NCBI GenBank assembly: GCA_030620045.1
Contig: JAUXAD010000006.1
Span: 1 to 34,385, forward strand
Source: an archaeon
Lineage (GTDB): Archaea; Nanobdellota; Nanobdellia; Pacearchaeales; GW2011-AR1
DNA: 34,385 nt
Direction of reading: 5' to 3'
Shown: positions 17,953-25,873 of the stretch, piece by piece
Layout of the letters: the number at the start of each line of letters is the position of its first letter
Numbering within the stretch: position 1 is the first letter of the stretch
Position numbers and translations under genes: made by a program
The notes under the pieces: model-generated
Database searches by the model: none
Told to the model about the DNA's origin: nothing
The model's input: only the letters and a program-made list of their open reading frames with translations

Positions 17953-18141
17953 CTATTCCTCACTTCCTCCTCTAGTCTTCTCTCCTCTTTTAAGTTTTTT
18001 AAAATATTTACAATTTTTACAATGTAGAGTTCTGGCATAACCACTCCGAATATGATGCTTTATTTTTCTGCAATACTCGTCTTTAAGATATTTGCACTCA
18101 AAATTTAAATCATTTTCTTTTTTCATTTTGAACTTACACAA
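17953..18141 (-). CDS. Cys-rich small protein, possible zinc finger
   Basis: CKF...CKYLKDEYCRK...LHCKNCKYF. Confidence 0.5.
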   Translation of the reverse strand: MCKFKMKKENDLNFECKYLKDEYCRKIKHHIRSGYARTLHCKNCKYFKKLKRGEKTRGGSEE

Positions 18142-18320
18142 CCCCCATCCACAGCACTATCTTTAAGTTCTTCTAATCTCTCTTTTCTTAACTTCTCATC
18201 ATGTGCTAAACTACCAGGTACGCAGTTTTCTTCATCTCTTTTTATTTGTTCATCTAAATTAAATTCTTTTCCTGCTAAAAATTCTATTGTTTCTTCATCC
18301 ATTTCATTTTCTTTTTTCAT
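18123..18320 (-). CDS. hypothetical acidic small protein
   Basis: 65-aa ORF in the operon. Confidence 0.45.
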   Translation of the reverse strand: MKKENEMDEETIEFLAGKEFNLDEQIKRDEENCVPGSLAHDEKLRKERLEELKDSAVDGGCVSSK

Positions 18321-18589
18321 CTCTGAACCTCCACTGGTTTTTCATACGATACTCCTTCTTCAGGAAGGAAATCCTCATTAAATTTTCCTTCTTTATTCAT
18401 AATATCTCTTCTGCATCTTGCCACAGATTCAAAACTTGGAATCTTATTAAAATCTTCATAAGGAATAAATATTCTGGTATAGTGTCTCATAACAAGATAT
18501 GTAAGTTTTTTAGTATCTTTTCTACATCCTTCTCTATTTGATTTAAGAAGCTTCTCTACAATTTCTCTAAGATGTTTATTCTTTGGCAT
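18317..18589 (-). CDS. hypothetical protein
   Basis: 90-aa ORF, overlapping junctions with neighbours. Confidence 0.5.
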   Translation of the reverse strand: MPKNKHLREIVEKLLKSNREGCRKDTKKLTYLVMRHYTRIFIPYEDFNKIPSFESVARCRRDIMNKEGKFNEDFLPEEGVSYEKPVEVQR

Positions 18590-18815
18590 TTTTTAAATCA
18601 ATAATTTTAATTTGCTTTCCGTTTAGACTGAAATCTCCATAAACTTTTCTTCTTTCTATTTCTAATTTAGATATATCTATTCCTTGAATTTTACAAGTTA
18701 TTATAAATGCCTCAAATAATCTTTTGGTTATCTCCCATTTTTCCATATCTGAAAATCCATTAGTTTTTTTTACGATCTCTTTGCAAATTTTTCCTATTTC
18801 TTTTTCAGATTTCAT
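18576..18815 (-). CDS. hypothetical protein
   Basis: 79-aa ORF, overlapping junctions. Confidence 0.5.
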   Translation of the reverse strand: MKSEKEIGKICKEIVKKTNGFSDMEKWEITKRLFEAFIITCKIQGIDISKLEIERRKVYGDFSLNGKQIKIIDLKNAKE

Positions 18816-19005
18816 TCTTTTTCACCAAATCCCAGTAAGTTGAAATTGTCTCTTCTTCTTTAATAACTTTATTTTCAGATTTTAATTTATCCAAATACTT
18901 TTGTGTCATCCAAGTATTAGAACTTATAGCATCGGATATTCTTGTAGTTGAACTTCTTCCATTCCTTCTTAAAAATTCTAAAATTTGTTTTTCTTTATCT
19001 TTCAT
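18805..19005 (-). CDS. mini winged-helix protein
   Basis: EKQILEFLRRNGRSSTTRISDAISSNTWMTQKYLDKLKSENKVIKEEETISTYWDL. Confidence 0.6.
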   Translation of the reverse strand: MKDKEKQILEFLRRNGRSSTTRISDAISSNTWMTQKYLDKLKSENKVIKEEETISTYWDLVKKNEI

Positions 19006-19006
19006 C

Positions 19007-19192
19007 TTATTTAATTTTATATTGATAAGTAATGTTATGTTTTCTGATTCCTTTTCTTAAAATTTCTCTATGTTTATACAATCTTCTTAATGAATCACTG
19101 GCATCCCTAACTTTTAAGGTTTCAGAAACTTCTATTACAGTCATCCATCTTTTCTTTTTCTTTAAAAGATTGAATACATTTGCTTGACTCAT
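19007..19192 (-). CDS. mini winged-helix protein
   Basis: NVFNLLKKKKRWMTVIEVSETLKVRDASDSLRRLYKHREILRKGIRKHNITYQYKIK. Confidence 0.55.
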   Translation of the reverse strand: MSQANVFNLLKKKKRWMTVIEVSETLKVRDASDSLRRLYKHREILRKGIRKHNITYQYKIK

Positions 19193-19227
19193 CTTAATTT
19201 TTTACTCTCCTTCTTATTCATCCTCTA

Positions 19228-19449
19228 TCATTTTGGCTTTTTCTCTACCCATATTAATTTAACATTTCCGTAATCTTCAACATTAATGGGGGGATCTCTA
19301 TCTTTCTCTGCAATTAAAACTGCTACCCATTTAAGAATTGTGGCACGAGAAGCAATTTTTGATTTATCTGTTAGTTCCTGCATATTGAAACGCTTTCCTG
19401 CATTCTCATTTAAAAATTCATATATTTTTTCTTTAATTTCTTCTGGCAT
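19228..19449 (-). CDS. mini winged-helix protein
   Basis: KIYEFLNENAGKRFNMQELTDKSKIASRATILKWVAVLIAEKDRDPPINVEDYGNVKLIWV. Confidence 0.55.
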   Translation of the reverse strand: MPEEIKEKIYEFLNENAGKRFNMQELTDKSKIASRATILKWVAVLIAEKDRDPPINVEDYGNVKLIWVEKKPK

Positions 19450-19458
19450 TTTTATTTT

Positions 19459-19680
19459 TTACGCTCCTTTTAGTTTGGTATTTTGTTCTATAGGTTCTCC
19501 TAATTCTGCGTTTTTGTGTTCTTCACAAACAAAAAAGAATGTTAGTAGTCCATCACCTTTTACATATTTTGCTTTGTTTTGACAATCTTCTACACCACAT
19601 TTAAGATTGGATTCAATCTTTTTTGTTTTTCCACTCATTGATATATCTGCAAGTTGTTGAAAAAATCTTTTAACTTTCAT
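19459..19680 (-). CDS. small zinc-binding protein
   Basis: LKCGVEDCQNKAKYVKG...FFVCEEHKNAELG (C..C...C..H); start at MKVKRFF with SD GGAGGATAG. Confidence 0.6.
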   Translation of the reverse strand: MKVKRFFQQLADISMSGKTKKIESNLKCGVEDCQNKAKYVKGDGLLTFFFVCEEHKNAELGEPIEQNTKLKGA

Positions 19681-19937
19681 TCTATCCTCCTTGAAGTTCT
19701 GATGTGCATGTGCCAATGGTCAGGTATTGATCTTCTTACAAAGCTTACTCTTTTCCGTTCTGCAAACTTAGTTAATAATTCTATTAGTCTTTGAGATTCA
19801 TAAGGAGTTAGTTCTGTATCGTGACGCTTTAGAACAATCATTGGAACCCTGCATTTTTTACAATCACACACTACAAAATATTCATCTTCATAATGCCATA
19901 TAGACTTATGTTCTAAGTTACATAATTTACATACCAT
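19677..19937 (-). CDS. compact histidine-triad (HIT)-like protein with zinc ligands
   Basis: CKLCNLEHKSIWHYEDEYFVVCDC...VPMIVLKRHDTELTPYE...IPDHWHMHIRTSRRIE; HxHxH motif. Confidence 0.6.
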   Translation of the reverse strand: MVCKLCNLEHKSIWHYEDEYFVVCDCKKCRVPMIVLKRHDTELTPYESQRLIELLTKFAERKRVSFVRRSIPDHWHMHIRTSRRIE

Positions 19938-19970
19938 CCTTTACTCCTCTAATATTTAAAAAAGAAAAAA

Positions 19971-20058
19971 GGAAGGTTTTGCCTTCCCTAAAAAAATCAA
20001 TCTGTGAGAGGATTCTTGAAACACCTCTCTTATCCAAAACCAAGTAAGTTGGTCTTGG
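19971..20058. promoter_or_regulatory. three consecutive stem-loops in the leader region of the leftward operon
   Basis: GGAAGG/CCTTCC (19971-19987), GAGAGG/CCTCTC (20006-20029), CCAAG/CTTGG (20040-20058). Confidence 0.5.
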
Positions 20059-20181
20059 AAACAATCTTTGTATAAACTCTTTTATTTTCATAGTATAACT
20101 TAATAGTAAAACCCCTTTAAATACCTTTTGGTTTTGAAGTATTACTTATTAATAGTGACATATCTATAGTAATATATTCAT

Positions 20182-20212
20182 AGTATAACTATTCTTGTTC
20201 TTTATGCATAGG
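20182..20212 (+). repeat. left arm of about 31-bp inverted repeat
   Basis: AGTATAACTATTCTTGTTCTTTATGCATAGG; pairs with 20390-20421 with a one-base indel. Confidence 0.9.
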
Positions 20213-20258
20213 TATAATTTCTAAAATGAGGAAGGAAAATATTATGTAGGATGCAGAT

Positions 20259-20326
<68 letters not shown>

Positions 20327-20389
20327 AAAAAGACTCTTCCTCTTTATTTTCAAATTAGGTTTTCTTTAAAGTAATTTTAAAGTAATTAC

Positions 20390-20421
20390 CCTATTGCATA
20401 AAGAACAAGAATAGTTATACT
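20390..20421 (-). repeat. right arm of about 31-bp inverted repeat
   Basis: CCTATTGCATAAAGAACAAGAATAGTTATACT. Confidence 0.9.
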
Positions 20422-20616
20422 CCTTTTAATATTATTTTAATAACTGCCCTCTTCAACGATTAACTTTGTATTAATATCGGATAATCCCACGCCCTGAACA
20501 AAAGAAAGGGGAAGCTTGGTTCGTTTCACTCACATTTTGCTTTAGTTGAAGCCATTGAATCATTACTATATGATTATATATGCTCACATAATTTTGTTCT
20601 TGTTTTAGGGGGGTTG

Positions 20617-20658
20617 CAGACGGCGAAGCCGTCTGTTTGGGCAGAGCTTTGCTCTGCC
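20617..20658. other. pair of perfect 8-bp stem, 3-nt loop hairpins
   Basis: CAGACGGC-GAA-GCCGTCTG (20617-20635) and GGCAGAGC-TTT-GCTCTGCC (20640-20658). Confidence 0.85.
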
Positions 20659-20760
20659 TTTATTTATGGGGGGAAATCTCCGATATAAAGAAAAGAAAGA
20701 AAAAAGTGAGTATAAGCGATATAAAAGTGATGAGTTATATTATTACTTTAATAAAAAAGT

Positions 20761-20904
20761 TTGTTAGAATGGCTCTATGGAGCAGATTTAAAAGATTATA
20801 ATGATGAATTGGAAAAATTAAGAAAGCCCAAAACCCCCAATTACGAGAGCAGTGAACAGGTAATTATACAACCTGTGGGCTTTCTCTCTCCGAAGAGATT
20901 ATGA
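20761..20904 (+). CDS. possible 47-aa protein (TTG start), uncertain
   Basis: (L/M)LEWLYGADLKDYNDELEKLRKPKTPNYESSEQVIIQPVGFLSPKRL; no ATG; overlaps a hairpin. Confidence 0.3.
   Translation: MLEWLYGADLKDYNDELEKLRKPKTPNYESSEQVIIQPVGFLSPKRL
20821..20885. other. 10-bp stem hairpin with a second inner stem (possible structured RNA or terminator)
   Basis: AGAAAGCCCA (20821-20830) pairs with TGGGCTTTCT (20876-20885); inner ACAGG/CCTGT. Confidence 0.5.
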
Positions 20905-21115
20905 ATAATATATATATCCAAAACTTAAATGATCCCAGACAATAAAGAGCTAAAGACATGATCTACAAACAATGCCTTATCATTGCCCTTTTAAAAAATT
21001 GTATGAAAAAAAAGAGGAAAGATTAGAATCTCTTACCTCAATTATTTTTATTTTCAGTTTTTTGTTCTTATAGTTTACTGCTTCTGGAAAGCAGTGATTT
21101 AATTGTCTGGGATCT

Positions 21116-21355
21116 TTATTTTAAGTGACCTAATTTTTTGCATGTGTGTCTACATATCCCATACATAAGTAAGAAGAGTAGACTAGTCAAAAAGAAAGTG
21201 GCCACAAGATTACCAAGAATTTCTGCAATAAATAAAGGCCCATAAGTGAGAAAGTCGCTATAGAGAGACCAGATAGCGTATAATGAAAAGATTATCCAAA
21301 AAGGCAATTGCTTGTAAGCCCATTTAAAGTAATTAGGAAATTTTTCTTCAGTCAT
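21116..21355 (-). CDS. small membrane protein
   Basis: Two hydrophobic segments in a 79-aa ORF. Confidence 0.5.
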   Translation of the reverse strand: MTEEKFPNYFKWAYKQLPFWIIFSLYAIWSLYSDFLTYGPLFIAEILGNLVATFFLTSLLFLLMYGICRHTCKKLGHLK

Positions 21356-21397
21356 AATTTTATTACTCCTTTATAATTTATAAATCTTTCTTTCATC

Positions 21398-21422
21398 GGT
21401 TCTGTGAAGTTGTCGGTTGATA
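21398..21422 (+). repeat. left terminal inverted repeat of nested transposon
   Basis: GGTTCTGTGAAGTTGTCGGTTGATA; 22/25 match to reverse complement of 25059-25083. Confidence 0.8.
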
Positions 21423-21436
21423 AGAGAATAAAAAAA

Positions 21437-23884
21437 TTAAGATTTAATCTCTAAATATTTTGAATAAGATAATCCTTTCATATAATTATCAATAAAATCC
21501 CAATCTATCTCATTATTTTTAAAAGGCAGTTTGATTATAGTTTCTCTTATCCTATCTTGATTGAATTTCCTACCATAAGAATATCTATATCGTTCAAGAT
21601 TAATTATAGTTGTTAAAAATAAAGCCCTATAAACATTTAAATCAAATTTTGGGATTAATTTTTCCACGTGGTCAGAAGCAGTAAAGTTTAGGGATTGATA
21701 TGAACAAAAGCCCAAAACAGCACTATCAATCGTTAATACATTTCCTTCATTTGTGAAAATATCATAAAAATCCCTTGCTCCATTATTGCTTGATTGTGTT
21801 GTTATATAAGGATATTTTCTTTCTCCTATTATATTTTCATTATCTAAAATCTTTTTGTCTGTTGTTTTTGAACCCTTAACAATAAACAAGCCATCAGGAT
21901 TTTCTTCTTCATCCCAACCAAGTTTAACCTTTTTCCATTTTCTAAAATTTAAATCTAATTTTTCTTTGTTATAACTTTCCTTTGAGGCATTATCAGATAA
22001 ATTATTATAATATAAGAAAGTTGAATATTCTTTTAAAGTATTTTCAAAATCTCTATCTTTCAGGTTTTCAAATTTTGTTTTAATATATGGCTCAACTAAC
22101 CACTCGTTTTCAAATTCAATATGTTTTAATACAGAAAATCCAGCAATTTCTTTTTTAGCGAAATAACTATTTAACCATAATTTTTTTATCTTGCTATTGA
22201 AAACACCATAATAATCTATTCTACCATAAGGACGAACTTTGATAAATCCATCATTTTTCCAATATCCAAACCAAGTTTTAGTATCTTTGGTGTGGGGTTT
22301 CCACGCTTCAAAAACTAAAATACAAGTTACAGCATTTTTATTGCTATCTTCAAATAAAGTATTAGGCATACTCATAACTGCTTTTAATGTGTGATGTTGA
22401 AGCAATCTTTTTTTAACTGCTAAATTTCCTTTCTTTGTATTCATAGCACAAGATTGGGGGATTATTGCTATGCAAGTTCCGTGTGGCTCTAAAAAAGATA
22501 AACAATTCTCAATAAACACTAATTCTTTATGCCCATTCCCTTTTGAGTAAGGGGGATTAAGAAAACCTATTGTCGGTTTAAAGGTTTTTATTTTTTCTTC
22601 ATTAACCTGAAAACAATCCTGCTGATGAATATTAGATTTTCCATCACCCCTTAACATCATATTTGAACAAGCAAGACAGAACATTTTTGGATTATTTTCA
22701 ATACCGAAAAGTTGTTTTGTATGAATATGTTTTATTTTTGTTTTATCTCCCTTTGCTTCATCTTCCATTTTCTTCATAGCACTTATTAGAAATCCTGCTG
22801 TTCCACAGCAATTATCAACAACAACACTATCTTTATTCACTTCTGCAAGTTCTACAAATAGTTCTCTTATATGTTTAGGAGTTAAAACAATTCCCAATCC
22901 CCCATCACCATTTGCATATCTTAAAAATTCATTATAGAACAAACCAAGAATATCGTGAAATCTATAATCTTGTGAGAATGGTTTAATATTGTCATCAATT
23001 TCCTTAATTAAATCTTTAAGATGTGTGTTAGGAGTTCCATCTTTATTTTTTTCATTTATAATTTTTGTATTTGTAACCATAAAACTATATGTTTGAATCA
23101 TAGTATTTTTCTTTATTCCTGTAATATTGTCGTGTTCTAATCTTTCTTTAATTGTGTTTATAATTAAATTCGCTATTTCAAGAGGTTTCTCTTTTTTTAG
23201 ATATGCTAAACGAAAACTCTCATCTTCAAGAGCCAGTAAAATACCACTAATAATCAAGGGGCGATAAGTTTCTTCAAATTCAAAATCATCTCTTAATTTT
23301 TGATTTAATGTTTTTGAATATACCATCAGTTGTTTAAAATCTGCTTTCTCTTTTCCAACATCTTTTTTTAAAATATCAAAATAATCCTCAAATTCATAAA
23401 TTTTTTTTATCTTCAAATCTTTTGCTTTTCTTTCTCCTTTAATTTGTAAATAAGTATCTATCTGTATTTCTTTTTTTGTTTCTCCACTTACAGCAATAGA
23501 AATAACATTAAATTCTTTTGATAAATAAGAAGAATATAATAAAGCACCATCAACAGCATAAGCATCATATTTATCTAAATTCTTGCTCTTGTGTTTTCTT
23601 ACATCTGCTTTACATTCAATAACAATTAATAAATCTGTGTTTGGGAATGAAATTATAAATTCAGGATATCCTGTTCCATCTCCTCTTTTTGAGGCACTTT
23701 TAAGAAGTTTATTTATTCGTGGATTGTCTGATTTTTGTTCTTCTATAATCACAGATTGCTCTGTTTCATTCTCATATTTTCCCTTATTTTTATATAAGAT
23801 TTCTCTTATGATATTTTCTGTTTTTCTTTCATTAACCATTTTATTTATAACGGAACGGGATTTCTTAAACCTATCGTTTCTCAT
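21437..23884 (-). CDS. single-polypeptide restriction-modification enzyme: HSDR_N-like nuclease + N6 methylase + specificity region
   Basis: YPEFIISF...LLIVIECKAD (PD-(D/E)xK-like); VVDNCCGTAGFL and PTIGFLNPPYSKGNG (NPPY); C-terminal TRD-like region. Alternative start at 23839 (MVNERK). Confidence 0.8.
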   Translation of the reverse strand: MRNDRFKKSRSVINKMVNERKTENIIREILYKNKGKYENETEQSVIIEEQKSDNPRINKLLKSASKRGDGTGYPEFIISFPNTDLLIVIECKADVRKHKSKNLDKYDAYAVDGALLYSSYLSKEFNVISIAVSGETKKEIQIDTYLQIKGERKAKDLKIKKIYEFEDYFDILKKDVGKEKADFKQLMVYSKTLNQKLRDDFEFEETYRPLIISGILLALEDESFRLAYLKKEKPLEIANLIINTIKERLEHDNITGIKKNTMIQTYSFMVTNTKIINEKNKDGTPNTHLKDLIKEIDDNIKPFSQDYRFHDILGLFYNEFLRYANGDGGLGIVLTPKHIRELFVELAEVNKDSVVVDNCCGTAGFLISAMKKMEDEAKGDKTKIKHIHTKQLFGIENNPKMFCLACSNMMLRGDGKSNIHQQDCFQVNEEKIKTFKPTIGFLNPPYSKGNGHKELVFIENCLSFLEPHGTCIAIIPQSCAMNTKKGNLAVKKRLLQHHTLKAVMSMPNTLFEDSNKNAVTCILVFEAWKPHTKDTKTWFGYWKNDGFIKVRPYGRIDYYGVFNSKIKKLWLNSYFAKKEIAGFSVLKHIEFENEWLVEPYIKTKFENLKDRDFENTLKEYSTFLYYNNLSDNASKESYNKEKLDLNFRKWKKVKLGWDEEENPDGLFIVKGSKTTDKKILDNENIIGERKYPYITTQSSNNGARDFYDIFTNEGNVLTIDSAVLGFCSYQSLNFTASDHVEKLIPKFDLNVYRALFLTTIINLERYRYSYGRKFNQDRIRETIIKLPFKNNEIDWDFIDNYMKGLSYSKYLEIKS

Positions 23885-24780
23885 AATCCCCTGCTCCTGT
23901 AAATCAAATCAAGCCATTTATTATCATTAAGTTTTAAATCTATTCCTGCTTGTTCAAGAGGTGTTTTATTTATTCCTTGATGGACACGAAGGCAGTTGTA
24001 ATAAATCACAAACAAGTCAAGGATGAGTTCAGCACTTTCTTTATTCTTGAAACTTCTCATAACTTTAATTCTCTCTCTGATTGTTCCTTGTATTCTCTCT
24101 GCTATGTTATTTCTTTTATCCTTATCTGCTTTTAATCGGATGTAAGTTTGGCTATCAATTTTTCTGTTTCTTGCTCCCCAAACTTTCCTGTATGCTTTTT
24201 TATATCCTTGAAGCCCATCTGTAAATAATTTCTCTGGCTTTTGTTTTATTTTTAAGAAAAGCATTTTAGCACTTTGACTATCTCTTCTCTCGCTGTAATG
24301 AGTTGCTATTAACATTCTTGTTCCTTTGTCTAATGTATTCCAAAAATAGTTTTGTTTTCCATTACACTTAACAAAGATTTCGTCAGTATGATAAACTCTT
24401 GAAAGTTTTAAATCAAATCCATTAACAAATGGCTTTAATATTTTGGCATATCTTCTTATCCAATAAAGGATACTTCTGTAAGATTTTTTTTCCTGTGAGA
24501 ATTAGTTTATGTGATTAGCAACTTTTCTTAAACTTAATCCACTCATATACAAATTTAAAGAAGCAGTTATTAGTTCCCTTGATTTCTTTATTTTCTTAAA
24601 GCCATCATCAACAACCCACAATTTAGAACACTCCTTACATTTCCATCTTTGCTTTTTCTTTGTGTGATTAAACCTATATCCATACTTAACTATCTCTTTA
24701 CTTTTGCAGTAAGGACAGCACTTCGCAGTATGGTAAGAAATGTTTTTATAGTGCTTTTGTATTATATTATTGCTTTTCAT
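23881..24780 (-). pseudogene. IS6-like transposase interrupted by one in-frame TAA
   Basis: ORFs 24502-24780 (zinc ribbon CPYCKSK...CKECSKLW) and 23881-24315 are in the same frame. The intervening frame reads FSQEKKSYRSILYWIRRYAKILKPFVNGFDLKLSRVYHTDEIFVKCNGKQNYFWNTLDKGTR. Confidence 0.85.
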
Positions 24781-24797
24781 TTTACAAGGTGGGAAGT

Positions 24798-24815
24798 GAA
24801 GCCCTTCGGGGCTTC
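24798..24815. other. 7-bp stem, TTCG-loop hairpin upstream of the transposase
   Basis: GAAGCCC-TTCG-GGGCTTC, 18 nt upstream of the transposase ATG. Confidence 0.8.
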
Positions 24816-24820
24816 TTAAT

Positions 24821-24982
24821 TTATTTCTTTAATATTAAAGTGATTGTTTTCTTTCCGATATGTTTTCTTGAGATGTTTAAGTGAGCAGAAGTTCCGAACT
24901 CCTTAACCTCTCCTCTCACAATCTCATCTATATTCATCTCGTCAAGTTGTTTTTTTAATCCCTTTATTTGTTTTGTTTCCAT
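24821..24982 (-). CDS. DUF2080-like transposon-encoded small protein
   Basis: Manual translation METKQIKGLKKQLDEMNIDEIVRGEVKEFGTSAHLNISRKHIGKKTITLILKK; the V.kfGtSaH...iGK.. pattern is typical of DUF2080. Confidence 0.65.
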   Translation of the reverse strand: METKQIKGLKKQLDEMNIDEIVRGEVKEFGTSAHLNISRKHIGKKTITLILKK

Positions 24983-25058
24983 ATATATAATAGATATATG
25001 TTCTTTATATACTTTGTGGTGATGTAGTATATATATTATATATCTATCTATTTTAGAA

Positions 25059-25083
25059 TATCAACCGAAGATTTCACAGAACC
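25059..25083 (-). repeat. right terminal inverted repeat of nested transposon
   Basis: TATCAACCGAAGATTTCACAGAACC. Confidence 0.8.
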
Positions 25084-25111
25084 CGTTTTAGAAGTAGTCC
25101 TCTCCCTACAA

Positions 25112-25438
25112 TTATCTCTTGAAAAACCAGATTAAAATAAAGATGATTCCTACTGCAAAAGTATACAAGAATATATCCTGCTGGACCATGGGGATATTAG
25201 CACTGTTCTTTATTAATGTTCCAGTTAAAGCTAGGAAAATAACTGCTATTGAGCTGACACCAAGGCTACTAATTGGATCAGCTACTACCTCTTGTTCTTT
25301 CTGTCTATTGTAAAGAATAAGAAATAATACAACAAAAACTACAGCGAAGACTATTAAGTAAATATAATAATTGCAACCAGTAGGCCAAACTAACAAATCC
25401 CCAATGCTATTTATATTTGTGAATGCTGAACATACCAT
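25112..25438 (-). CDS. multi-TM small membrane protein
   Basis: 108 aa with three hydrophobic segments. Confidence 0.6.
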   Translation of the reverse strand: MVCSAFTNINSIGDLLVWPTGCNYYIYLIVFAVVFVVLFLILYNRQKEQEVVADPISSLGVSSIAVIFLALTGTLIKNSANIPMVQQDIFLYTFAVGIIFILIWFFKR

Positions 25439-25441
25439 ATT

Positions 25442-25870
25442 TTATCCTCCGAATTTATAAACAACCCATAATGCTATAATAACACTGATAGTTAAAAAGG
25501 ACATTATCATTGCGACTATAGTTTGTTCTATCCCAAGCACTATCAACGGAATTTTAATTAAAAAGGTAAATATAGTGAATATTACATTTCCGAAAGTTTT
25601 GCCTACTGAAACTATTGTAAACATAACAATAGCTCCAAATCCAGGAGTAGGCTTTTCTTTAGAGAAAAGTCCATATTGAGTTGAACCTGTTCCTTCAAGA
25701 GAACCTATAGTGTCACTTAAATTTCCATAAGTATCACCAACTAATTCATTATCACTTAGAGGTTGTGAAGCATCATTGTTCCCCTGAACGATAAATATAA
25801 CACTTATTAATGCCAAGGCTACCAAGCCGATAAATGCAAAGTTTCCAAATATGTCTTCAAATTTAACCAT
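25442..25870 (-). CDS. multi-TM membrane protein
   Basis: 142 aa; N-terminal TM FAFIGLVALALISVIFIV plus C-terminal TMs. Confidence 0.6.
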   Translation of the reverse strand: MVKFEDIFGNFAFIGLVALALISVIFIVQGNNDASQPLSDNELVGDTYGNLSDTIGSLEGTGSTQYGLFSKEKPTPGFGAIVMFTIVSVGKTFGNVIFTIFTFLIKIPLIVLGIEQTIVAMIMSFLTISVIIALWVVYKFGG

Positions 25871-25873
25871 TTT

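Larger units (their letters stand above)
21398..25083. mobile_element. IS6-like transposon carrying a restriction-modification gene
   Basis: 25-bp imperfect TIRs (IS6-like GGTTCTG ends) enclosing R-M gene, interrupted transposase, hairpin and DUF2080-like ORF. Confidence 0.65.
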
